A program made the translations under genes and the position numbers. This document shows positions 33,217 through 41,259 of a DNA stretch of 64,000 nucleotides, in pieces (positions within the stretch are counted from its first letter, which is position 1; each line of letters starts with the position of its first letter). The notes under the pieces are model-generated. The model was not told the origin of the DNA and made no database searches. It saw only the letters and a program-made list of their open reading frames with translations. Origin of the DNA: Agromyces agglutinans (GTDB lineage Bacteria; Actinomycetota; Actinomycetes; Actinomycetales; Microbacteriaceae); contig NZ_WJIF01000004.1 of the NCBI RefSeq assembly GCF_009647605.1, positions 196,435-260,434 on the forward strand, written 5' to 3'.

Positions 33217-35913
33217 TCATCGACCCAGAGCTACTTCCGGCTTCCTCCGTGCGGAGCCTTGAGTGAACCTGGTCTCGCCTACTGAGCTCGGTCTAGGGCG
33301 TTGCTTCTCTGAGTCGGAAGCGAGCCCACCCACGGCCTCCCGCGCAGCCGCAGTGGCTTTCGTGAGCCCGCGATCGGTTCGGTCTCTTCCCGAAGCGAGG
33401 ACGAACTGCTCGCGGGCATCATCCACGTCAGCTGCGACGACATGCACGCGGTTCAATTTCCGCCCACGCGTCACCCCCACGTATACACCCGTCGCACCTA
33501 TCGCATCACCGACTACCGTGTGCGACTCGTTCACCGTCATGCCCTGAACCCCGTGGGCCGTCGAGGCATACGCGAGATGCGCGTACTTCGCGACGTACTC
33601 AGCTGGAAGCCGGATCGATCGCGGCCGATGCCCACCGGCACGCTCGGTCACCCACACCGCGCCATCCTCGCCCACGCTCTGAACAACCCACACCTGCCGA
33701 TTCGCCACCCGCAAGCCAGAGTCGTTCCGCCGAGTCTGAACCACATCGCCGCGCCCGATGCTTAGCGCATCGCGCCCCATTACCGTGCGCCCGTCATCGA
33801 CATCCCCGGCCCGCACTCGCTCCTCGCGTATCCGCGCATTCAGTTCGCGCGCCGCGTCGTTCGTCGCAACGGTGATCGTGCAACCTTCGCGCCATTCGCG
33901 CGCAAGCGCCTCGAGCTGCGCATCCGGGCTCTCGTGAATCGCAACGAGCCCGAGCGCGCACAACCGATCGAAGACCGCCTCCGGATGATCCCCGCGCCGC
34001 ATCTGCACGGTCACCGCTGCGTACTCCGGGTCAGCGAATCGGTGCACGGCCATCATGCGATGGACGCGGGGGAGCAGCTGTGCGGCCATGTCGAGCACGC
34101 CACCCCTCCCGACGGCGGCGAGCTGCGCACGGTCGCCGACCAGCGCCACGCTGGCACCCGCCTCGGCGGCGAGGGTCAGCAGCGCGAGCGCGGTGTCCTG
34201 GTCGAGCATGCCTGACTCGTCCACGACGATTCGCTCGCCGAGCGTGAGTCGAGCGGATGCCGCGGGGCCAGCGTATGCGGCATCCGTTTCGGGGTCGTGG
34301 TCGCCGACGGCAAGCCGGGTCCACACGCCGTCGCGATTCCACCGCCACCCGTGCTCGTGCACGAGCTTGGCGATGCTGTCGGCCGCAACCCCGAGTTCCT
34401 GGCGCGCAACGTCGGCCGCCTTCTTCGTCGGCGTGACCACGCGGGTCTTGCGACCCTGTATCGCCGCCGCCTTGATCGCAGCGGCGAGCATCGTCGTCTT
34501 GCCCGCGCCGGCCGCGCCTTCCACGACGACGAGCGATTGAGTGGATGCCACGGCCGCAGCTGCGCGCGTCTGTGCCGGGTCGAGTCCGAGTCGCTGAGCG
34601 ATGCGCGACAAGTCCGGCGTGCGTTGCCGCGGCCGCGCGGCACGGGCCGTGAGCAGATCGCGCAGCCGGGTCTCGACGGCAATCACGTGCACGCTCGTCA
34701 GGTGCGCTACGTGCTCAGGACGCGGCCCATCGGGCGGAAGCACTGACAGGCAATTCTCCTTGGCGAGCTCGGTGGCGAGCGTGATGAACTCGCGCAGCGG
34801 CGTCGGGTCGGCCTGCACGCCGCCCTCGGTCACGAGGTGCGAAACGCGCTCCTGGATGTCGTGCACCGTCCACGTCGACGCGGCGGCCGCGCAACGATCG
34901 AGCGCGCGGGACGCGACTTCCTGCACGCTCAGCTCATCGAGCGCGAGGGCCCGTTGCGTCGGCACGCGCTCGAGATCAGGTCGATAGCCGGATGCCTCGA
35001 GCTCCCGTCGCCACGCATACTCGCTGCCGAGTTGGGACGGCTTCTTGTGCGGCCGCTCGTGATCCCAAGCCATCGCGGTCAGCCGCGACATCGCGGCTGG
35101 CCCGGGTTCCTGGTCCGGATGCGTCGCACGCCAGCCCTTCTCGAACTGCGCCAGGTTCCGTGCAACCTGCTCGGCGCGTTTGCTCATCGCCGCGTTGAAC
35201 GGCTGCAGCTCGGTGACCTGGGCTGTCACCGGATCGAGCGTGAGGCCATGTGCATCGAGCGTGGCCGCGAGCTGCGGGTGCGCCGCGATCACGGCGGTGC
35301 CGAGCGCGCGGATGGCACCTTGCTGCCGGAACAACGCGGCCGTATCGAGACCTCGCCACGCGGCATCCGCCCACACTCGTGTGCCGATCTGGAAGTGGAT
35401 GTGCCGGTGCGGGTCGCCGGCCCGCGAGGTCTTGTGCGAGACCGCGACCGTCTCGAGCTGCTCGACCGGCACTACTCGCTGTGCCCCGCGCGGGCCGGCA
35501 CGCGTCACCGAGTGCTGCCCGAGCCAGACGCGAATCTCGGCGACCGCTTCGCGCTGCGCCGCATCGAGGGCATCGGATACCTCGGGGTGCAGCGCCGCGG
35601 CGATTGACAGCGACTTCGGCGCGTTCACGACCATCTCAGCGAACCGCGGCGATCCGTGGCGTGAGTCTCCAGCCTGGCGGGGCGTGCCCATCGACTCGCC
35701 GGTGAGCGGGTTGATCCAGTCGACCCACTGCGCGTACTGGTCGGGAGCGAGCGCGCCCTCGCCGATCAGATCACCTTTGCCGTCGACGACCGAGAACTCG
35801 GCCAGCGCCGTGCCGCCCTCGAGATAGTAGTCGTCGGCGCGGGAGCGATCGGACTCGAGGTATCGGCGCGCGTCGGCCCCGGAACCTCGGTACAGGATCA
35901 CTCCACCACGCAT
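33217..35913 (-). CDS. MobF-family relaxase/helicase (TraA-like)
   Basis: 898 residues from the ATG at 35913, which has CGGAGG 6 bases upstream. The relaxase domain has candidate nicking tyrosines (DDYYLEGG, residues 29-30) and the metal-binding three-histidine motif PHRHIHF (169, 171, 173). The C-terminal half is an SF1 helicase: Walker A VVEGAAGAGKTTML, motif II RIVVDESGML, motif III LVGDRAQLAAVG, and YASTAHGVQGMT plus VYVGVTRGR. MobF relaxases nick the origin of transfer and lead the strand to the recipient. No coupling protein or pore genes are near, so the element is probably mobilizable rather than self-transmissible. Confidence 0.93.
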   Translation of the reverse strand: MRGGVILYRGSGADARRYLESDRSRADDYYLEGGTALAEFSVVDGKGDLIGEGALAPDQYAQWVDWINPLTGESMGTPRQAGDSRHGSPRFAEMVVNAPKSLSIAAALHPEVSDALDAAQREAVAEIRVWLGQHSVTRAGPRGAQRVVPVEQLETVAVSHKTSRAGDPHRHIHFQIGTRVWADAAWRGLDTAALFRQQGAIRALGTAVIAAHPQLAATLDAHGLTLDPVTAQVTELQPFNAAMSKRAEQVARNLAQFEKGWRATHPDQEPGPAAMSRLTAMAWDHERPHKKPSQLGSEYAWRRELEASGYRPDLERVPTQRALALDELSVQEVASRALDRCAAAASTWTVHDIQERVSHLVTEGGVQADPTPLREFITLATELAKENCLSVLPPDGPRPEHVAHLTSVHVIAVETRLRDLLTARAARPRQRTPDLSRIAQRLGLDPAQTRAAAAVASTQSLVVVEGAAGAGKTTMLAAAIKAAAIQGRKTRVVTPTKKAADVARQELGVAADSIAKLVHEHGWRWNRDGVWTRLAVGDHDPETDAAYAGPAASARLTLGERIVVDESGMLDQDTALALLTLAAEAGASVALVGDRAQLAAVGRGGVLDMAAQLLPRVHRMMAVHRFADPEYAAVTVQMRRGDHPEAVFDRLCALGLVAIHESPDAQLEALAREWREGCTITVATNDAARELNARIREERVRAGDVDDGRTVMGRDALSIGRGDVVQTRRNDSGLRVANRQVWVVQSVGEDGAVWVTERAGGHRPRSIRLPAEYVAKYAHLAYASTAHGVQGMTVNESHTVVGDAIGATGVYVGVTRGRKLNRVHVVAADVDDAREQFVLASGRDRTDRGLTKATAAAREAVGGLASDSEKQRPRPSSVGETRFTQGSARRKPEVALGR

Positions 35914-36244
35914 TGCGTTCCTCCGAGCCAGCTCAGGTTCTTGCAACTACCCACGGTAGCATACGTCCATTCGGGTGCCCGCGTGTGAATTGAAACGGTG
36001 GGAATCGTCGCGATAGTCCTCTGGCCTACACCCGATTGTCGAGTTCATCGACCGACTCAATGATGTGGATTGGGACGCGTGCAGCTTCGTCCGACTGAAA
36101 TCCGGAGGCGGCCGGTGCTCGCATCGGGGTGGAGTTGTCGTCGGAGTGGTAGAGATTCGGGCTCGACGATGCCGCGACGCTTTCGCGTCAGGTCGGGGTC
36201 GAGTTGCTTCGTCGACTCGGTGACGTCGGATGATCCGAGCCTCT
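35914..36244. other. Region upstream of the relaxase, likely promoter and origin of transfer
   Basis: 331 bp with no gene. It contains one copy of the shared 24-nt motif (35932-35955) just ahead of the relaxase ribosome site, and TATGCT as a possible -10 (leftward, near 35958-35963). MobF origins of transfer usually lie next to the relaxase gene, so the nick site is expected here. I could not identify a convincing inverted repeat. Confidence 0.4.
35932..35955. promoter_or_regulatory. Shared 24-nt motif, copy 1 (relaxase promoter)
   Basis: CTCAGGTTCTTGC followed by a conserved ACC-CACG-like end. The same motif occurs twice in the integration-control region at 40943 and 40981. It probably is an operator of a regulator encoded on the element. 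Confidence 0.6.
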
Positions 36245-36880
36245 CTAGGGCGCGGACGACTCGTCCCTTGCTGCCTTCCTCAAGGCTTCGTATGCCCGTC
36301 TATCCTCGTCTTGCTGCGCCCACCACTCCTCGACCGCACTGCTGTGCTGCCCGAGCTCGGCCAAAGCGTCAGCGACGTCTCTGGACAGCGTCCGTTCATC
36401 CCGCAGCCAAGCTGCGATCGCCTCGAGCCCGAGCTCGGTGACGCGGCGCACGGCGTCCTCGTGGTTGCGTCCGCAACCACTGCTCGGGAGAGCCCAGGCC
36501 TCACCGATGCTGCGACGGACGTCCGTCACAGCTCCACGAAACTCCGACGAGGGCAGCAGCGCGATCTCGCGCTCAAGTAGCCGGTCCCGGTCGTTCCACC
36601 AATCGGGGAAACCCTCGTCAAACGGCAGCTCAGAGTCGTGGGGCCGATTGTTCGGGATCGGCGGCTGCGCCATGTGTAGAACGGTCATCAGCTGGTCCTG
36701 GATGCGCGCCGCCGCCGGCCGTGAGAGATTCCAAAGTTCGGCCCTTCGGTCCTCATCCCGAGTGCGACCAGCCTCAGCGCGGGCTTCTCGTGCTCGGCGG
36801 GATTGGAAGAACTCGATGAGGAGCACGCCAAGGAGCCCGCCGGCCAGCGCGATGCCCGCGCCGAGAAGAACTTCGCTCAT
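36245..36880 (-). CDS. Membrane-anchored protein of unknown function, element cargo
   Basis: 211 residues. A single N-terminal helix (LLGAGIALAGGLLGVLLIEFF) is followed by a basic and acidic coiled-coil-like stretch (QSRRAREARAEAGRTRDEDR) and a soluble domain with WNLSRPAAARIQDQLMTVLH and a later helical block TELGLEAIAAWLRDERTLSR. It looks like a type II-oriented membrane-tethered cytoplasmic protein. No named family. Its ATG overlaps the stop of a 25-codon frame (ATGA), suggesting translational coupling. Confidence 0.65.
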   Translation of the reverse strand: MSEVLLGAGIALAGGLLGVLLIEFFQSRRAREARAEAGRTRDEDRRAELWNLSRPAAARIQDQLMTVLHMAQPPIPNNRPHDSELPFDEGFPDWWNDRDRLLEREIALLPSSEFRGAVTDVRRSIGEAWALPSSGCGRNHEDAVRRVTELGLEAIAAWLRDERTLSRDVADALAELGQHSSAVEEWWAQQDEDRRAYEALRKAARDESSAP

Positions 36881-36954
36881 GGCTTGGAAATCGGTTCGAT
36901 GAGCGGGCAACCGGGACTCGTGGCGACCTCGTGCTCGCGCGGTTCTACAGCCAT
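36877..36954 (-). CDS. 25-residue peptide coupled to the downstream membrane protein, tentative
   Basis: The ATG at 36954 has an excellent ribosome site (GGAGGGG, 2-4 bases away), and its stop overlaps the next start as ATGA. The predicted peptide begins MAVEPREHEVATSPG. Such tiny coupled frames can be leader peptides that set the expression of the next gene. The same frame is open further upstream from a GTG at 37107, so a 76-residue version is possible. The remaining 310 bp up to 37264 show no other gene. Confidence 0.4.
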   Translation of the reverse strand: MAVEPREHEVATSPGCPLIEPISKP

Positions 36955-37264
36955 GTCCCCTCCGACCACGTCCTGGCACGTGTGGTGCACAGGCTGGCGC
37001 GGCGCGCACTCGCTGGCGGCTGCGTGCCGAGCCCAGATGGGATGGCCTTGCGCGACTTCTGACCAGAAGCCGGAGGCGAGCGGTCTGTACGGCACATTCA
37101 ATGGCACCGAAGGCTGTTCGCCTCCCCTCGCAGGCGATCGACCACCTTTGCGCGTGCGCGATCTGGCGGGGCCTCCAACGGATACGACGCTTCAAGCGTC
37201 AACCTTTCGCTCAGCCCGGAATGAGCGCGTGCCCTGTCTCCGCGTCTCGGTGGGGTGAGCCCTT

Positions 37265-39493
37265 TCAATTCGCCCAACTGAATTCCGGGCCGCCCGAGTC
37301 GGAGGATGCTCTGTACTCGCGCAGCCCGAGATTCCGGCGACACGACTCGATTGCGGTGCCAAAGACACCGAGGCCGCTTCCCGGTTGTCCCCATCTCCAT
37401 GGATGGTCGTCGTGGTACGGCGGCAACGAGAGGTCTCGATTGGTGAGGATCAATGGCATCAAAGGGATCTTGCGACGGTGCAGCGAAATCCAACCGCCAT
37501 ACTCTTCGACTGCCGAACGAATCGTGGTGGTCTCGGCCTGTGAAAGCGATTCCTTGAGGGTCGCGAACAGCACGATGGAGGACATGTCCTTGACAGTCAG
37601 TGCACGCTGGATAGCGAAGAGGTTCTCGACGTCGTTGGCGTCGATTGCGTTTCGATTCTTGACCTCGCCGATCACGACTGTCCACGAGTCCTCAGGAAGT
37701 ATCGTGGCCAGGTCGACTTCGATAGGTCGCCGTTCCGGTAGCTTCACCTCGAGACCGAAGACCGTGCTCTGGGGAGGACCCTCGACGTGACGCAACCCCG
37801 CAAGAACAGCGCGCGTCGCCATCGCCGGGAGGAAAGCACGAACCTTCTCGGGCGAAAGGTGAGCAGCTAACCGAAACTTCCAAACGGGCTTCGTGAGCGC
37901 CAGCGCAAGCGCCAGCCTGATGTTCTCACCGCAGAACTCGCATTGAAACACGGTTGCGATGTTCTCGGCCGACGAGCGGGTGCGAACGCGGCATTGGGGG
38001 CATTGCAGTTCGAGTACGGGGACGAGGAGGCCCGAGTTGAGCAGTCTTCTCACCTCGGTGCGTACGTAGTCGATCGGCTCGGTGTTGTGCGCCATGAGTC
38101 GATCGGGCCAGTCGCCGCGGTGCGCCAGTAGCGTCTGCTCGATCTCTTGAAGTGTCATCCCCCCGGTCCGAGCTGCGGCTGTCTGAATCACCTCCCGGAG
38201 GCCCGGCTGAGCGAGCGCGCCGCTTTCTGGTCCTCCGAATAGTTCGGCCGCGCGCGTCTGAAACTTTCCCTCATCCGACTGGTCAACAACGACCCGGTCA
38301 TCGTCGAACAGGAGTCGCATAACTTCCAAGTTGTATGCGCTCGGAATGGCTACTTCTCCTGCAGTGGCTTGGATCGCAACCACTGGGCCGACAGCAGATA
38401 CACGAACGTGGTCTGCTCCTCGCGCCAAGGCACCTTCGATCAGACGAGCATGCCGGCGATGCGGTGGGATAGCCACAGTGAGACGTGGGTCAATACCCGA
38501 GGCATCATGGAAATCGACCTCCGCGGCGACTACGCCCTGGAAAGGGCCGCTGGGATCGGCGAGCGGAACGGTGGGGATTGGGATGTGGATGGTGCGGGAG
38601 GATGCGTTTTCCTCAACGCGGAATGGCGATGAGGCAATTGGAGCGTGACCCGGAAACCATGCACCCGAAAGCGCCGAGTCTCTCGGGTGGTCATGAACGC
38701 TGACACCAGCTTCTCGCGCCCACAGTTCTAAGTGCTCGCGTTCGCGTGCTCCCAGATCCTCGAGACCCCATATGTGTACGTCTTTTGCTTGCTCCGCGCC
38801 TTCCGATGGAGAATCGCGTTGGGGCACCCCCCGATCCATCATCATCGTCAAAACGGCGCGGTTGAAATCCACCGCCCCGGAGGCCAGTGGATACGTCTCC
38901 CCACTAACCGAACGACAGTTCCAGAACCAGGCCACGTCTTTGGGATCGTCATTGCGCACCACGCAGAGCCCCCGCGGCAAGGGATCGACGTATGACTTCT
39001 CAAGGCGAAGCAATCGACCCGATTCCTGAACAGGCGCATTCATACCGTGCGAGTCAGGTTGCGCGAGTCCCATGAGCGCCTCGACGGTGAGGCGAGGCAC
39101 CATTGGTCCTGACCAAGGGTTGTAGAGCTTGGTCTGCTGGAGGACCGCGGCCGGCAAGAGCCCCTTCACGAGCCCGAATTCGCCCGTCGAGAATGGTCCC
39201 CACTCTCCTCGCCCTCTCCACGCGTAGCCAGGGACACGCAGCAGTTCGGCGAGCTCACCGTCGGCGTGATCGGCGTAGAGGCTGTCCAGATTGAACAGGC
39301 GTGCTTGCTCGCGCAATGCGGCGACCGGTGTGTTGCGATCAAGGATTGGAAGATGGATTCCACCCCAGACACGGCATAGTGCTCTGATCGCTTCACGCAC
39401 TTCCGCGTCGTCAGATGTGTCGACGAGCAGACCGACACGCCAAGGTCGGACGTTCACACGCCCGCGGTAGAAGGCCGTTGTGGCACGCGCCAT
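37265..39493 (-). CDS. Zinc-ribbon PD-(D/E)XK nuclease, candidate defence protein
   Basis: 742 residues from the ATG at 39493, which has GGAG 6 bases upstream. The N-terminal ~450 residues are unrecognised, beginning with RVGLLVDTSDDAEVREAIRA and VWGGIHLPILD. A zinc ribbon follows: CPQC at 498-501 and CEFC at 518-521. The C-terminal domain is nuclease-like: IEVDLATIL (Asp 594) and VVIGEVKNRNAID (Glu 610, Lys 612), a standard E-x-K site, then helix NLFAIQRAL. It is monocistronic element cargo. The layout suggests a DNA-sensing or -cleaving effector. No known system can be named, so function is inferred. Confidence 0.78.
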   Translation of the reverse strand: MARATTAFYRGRVNVRPWRVGLLVDTSDDAEVREAIRALCRVWGGIHLPILDRNTPVAALREQARLFNLDSLYADHADGELAELLRVPGYAWRGRGEWGPFSTGEFGLVKGLLPAAVLQQTKLYNPWSGPMVPRLTVEALMGLAQPDSHGMNAPVQESGRLLRLEKSYVDPLPRGLCVVRNDDPKDVAWFWNCRSVSGETYPLASGAVDFNRAVLTMMMDRGVPQRDSPSEGAEQAKDVHIWGLEDLGAREREHLELWAREAGVSVHDHPRDSALSGAWFPGHAPIASSPFRVEENASSRTIHIPIPTVPLADPSGPFQGVVAAEVDFHDASGIDPRLTVAIPPHRRHARLIEGALARGADHVRVSAVGPVVAIQATAGEVAIPSAYNLEVMRLLFDDDRVVVDQSDEGKFQTRAAELFGGPESGALAQPGLREVIQTAAARTGGMTLQEIEQTLLAHRGDWPDRLMAHNTEPIDYVRTEVRRLLNSGLLVPVLELQCPQCRVRTRSSAENIATVFQCEFCGENIRLALALALTKPVWKFRLAAHLSPEKVRAFLPAMATRAVLAGLRHVEGPPQSTVFGLEVKLPERRPIEVDLATILPEDSWTVVIGEVKNRNAIDANDVENLFAIQRALTVKDMSSIVLFATLKESLSQAETTTIRSAVEEYGGWISLHRRKIPLMPLILTNRDLSLPPYHDDHPWRWGQPGSGLGVFGTAIESCRRNLGLREYRASSDSGGPEFSWAN

Positions 39494-40211
39494 GAAGATC
39501 TCCAGCTCTACTTCGGGATGAGAACTCGACTGATCGTTGCCCCCGGGGCGAACTAGGCGTCGTGATCCGGTATTGGCCAATTTAGTGCGGCAACGATGAC
39601 GTCGGAGTGTGAGGTTCGCCGCTCAGTGAGATTCGGTCTCTCCTTCTCGAAGATGTCCGAGAGAAACCGGACAACGGCTCTTCTGAAACGACCGGAAGTT
39701 CGGTTGTCCTCATCGAGTGCTTGTAGCACGCGAACGTCGGCGTGCGTGTGCGCGGTCTAGCTGTCTCGCAAAACGATCACCGTAACATCGCGAACCTCGC
39801 GCGGTTACTTGTGGAGTGCAACTCCAAGCGGCTGTTATCGTTCGCCTTGTCGCCGTACGAGCGCTTCAAAGACATCTCTCCCAAGGAGGGTGGCCGCTGC
39901 CTTCCATCCCCGCCTCGGGGCCGCGATGAGCCGACAACGCGGGCCCGAGGCGACAGCTCCGGTCCCCACGCTCCATTCATCTCCGCGGACCTCCTCCGCG
40001 CTTCCCGATCGAGCCTGCAGCGACGCGATCCACGCTTCGTTGAAAGTCACTGGGCGCTGTGACTTTCGCCGTTAGATAGCGGCCTTCTGTTGCCGGTAAG
40101 TGGCGGCTTGGTGTTTCGAAAGCCGGTGCCTCTGATCGGTCGGAGCTGTAGCCGGCGGCTTCAGAGCAGCTACCAAACGTAGTGCCTCAGCTCTCATTCT
40201 CACGTGTAGTG
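39494..40211. other. 718-bp region with no clear gene
   Basis: Several short frames exist on both strands but none has a ribosome site plus protein-like composition. It contains GGACAAC/GTTGTCC arms about 26 bp apart near 39680-39715, a possible operator upstream of the zinc-ribbon nuclease gene. It may be a decayed gene, or hold an untranslated RNA. Confidence 0.4.
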
Positions 40212-40922
40212 TTAGCCGGCGCGACCGCGCCTTCCAGGCGGCAATAACCCGCGCTCTCGCGCTCTGGTGACCCAGCCCTGCGCGGTGGAGAGGGCGACGC
40301 TATTGATCTCTGCCATGGTCGCGCTCGGGTTCTTGTCGCCCTTCCGGGAGAGGTGGCCGTGCTGCAGGGCGACCAGCTCGTAGAAGTCGGGTGTCTTCTT
40401 TGGGTCACCGAGCGGGTTGAGCAGGTCGCGCTCGCTGATCTTGTGACCTGAGGGCAGCGCGATCTTGCCGCCGGTGATCGTCTCGGTGCGCTTCATCGCG
40501 AAGAGGCGCTTGTTGATCGCAGCCTCGATGCGCGCGGTCGGCAGCTCGCGCAGGAGCTGGCTCGTGATCGGGTCGCCCGGGCGCCAGGGGAGGTAGATCA
40601 CGCCGGTGATGCGGATCTCTTCGGGTACGGCGAAGAGTTGGCGCTGCAGGCGGATCATCACGCGGGTATGCGTGGCCTCGTGCTCGAGGTAGCGCCAGCG
40701 TCCGTCGATCGTCTCGTTCTCTCCAGAGGTCCGCTCGCCATCCAGTTGTGACTCGGTCGTGGCGCTGTCGTCGTACCCGAGCACCGCATCGATCTGCGCG
40801 CTCGCGTCGTCGTCCCGCTCGCCGGGAAACCGGCTGGGCAGGTACCAGCCGTCGGGCAGGTCTTCGGCGAGCAGCAGGCCGTCGTGCGACTGGTCGCCTC
40901 GGCGGTGCGAGGAGTCCGACAT
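40212..40922 (-). CDS. Probable HTH regulator of the element
   Basis: 236 residues from the ATG at 40922. The middle is WRYLEHEATHTRVMIRLQRQ and VIYLPWRPGDPITSQLLREL. The C-terminus ends with MAEINSVALSTAQGWVTRAR and ERGLLPPGRRGRAG, a helix-turn-helix-like segment with a basic tail. I do not know a named family. It is divergent from the excisionase/integrase genes with two copies of the 24-nt motif between them, so it most likely binds that motif and controls integration genes, the relaxase and itself. This is inference from position. Confidence 0.65.
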   Translation of the reverse strand: MSDSSHRRGDQSHDGLLLAEDLPDGWYLPSRFPGERDDDASAQIDAVLGYDDSATTESQLDGERTSGENETIDGRWRYLEHEATHTRVMIRLQRQLFAVPEEIRITGVIYLPWRPGDPITSQLLRELPTARIEAAINKRLFAMKRTETITGGKIALPSGHKISERDLLNPLGDPKKTPDFYELVALQHGHLSRKGDKNPSATMAEINSVALSTAQGWVTRARERGLLPPGRRGRAG

Positions 40923-40942
40923 GCGACGAGTCTGCCACACAA

Positions 40943-41004
40943 CTCAGGTACTTGCCGAAACCCGCGACATAGAGCATAATCTCAGGTACTTGCAAATAGC
41001 CGCG
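40943..41004. promoter_or_regulatory. Divergent control region with two copies of the 24-nt motif
   Basis: Motif copies at 40943-40966 and 40981-41004 (CTCAGGTACTTGC in both, then a conserved CC-CGCG end). A rightward promoter fits exactly between them: TTGCCG (40952-40957), 17-bp spacer, CATAAT (40975-40980). A leftward promoter is possible with TTGCAA (40995-40990) and TATGTC (40971-40966), spacer 18. A protein bound to the motifs would cover both promoters. Confidence 0.65.
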
Positions 41005-41061
41005 CGAGGGTCGGCGGGCACGAGATGCCAGCCGGCGACCGATGAGTCGAGGGGGAGCGTC

Positions 41062-41259
41062 ATGGTCGACACCGCACTGAGGGTCGAGTATCTGAGCCGA
41101 GTCGAGGCGGCCGAGCGATGTCGCATCCCGGTCTCGAGCTTCGACAAGCTGCGTCACGACGGGCTCATCCCCGAGCCCGACGCCCGGATGGGCAAGCACC
41201 TGCTCTGGAGCGCCGACACGATCGACGAGCTGCTCGCCCGCGGTGGAACGGAACACTGA
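41062..41259 (+). CDS. Excisionase-like HTH protein
   Basis: 65 residues with GGGGGAG 4 bases before the ATG. The winged-HTH pattern YLSRVEAAERCRIPVSSFDKLRHDGLIPEPDARMGKHLLW matches MerR/AlpA-type excisionases that help an integrase remove an element. The stop overlaps the integrase ATG (TGATG), so the two are translationally coupled. Expression is probably controlled by the divergent regulator through the 24-nt motif. Confidence 0.82.
   Translation: MVDTALRVEYLSRVEAAERCRIPVSSFDKLRHDGLIPEPDARMGKHLLWSADTIDELLARGGTEH

Noticed and set aside
39742..40062. 106-codon frame in the element's gene-free region
   Set aside because: No ribosome site, and the second half is Arg/Ser/Pro low complexity; another frame on the opposite strand is equally open.
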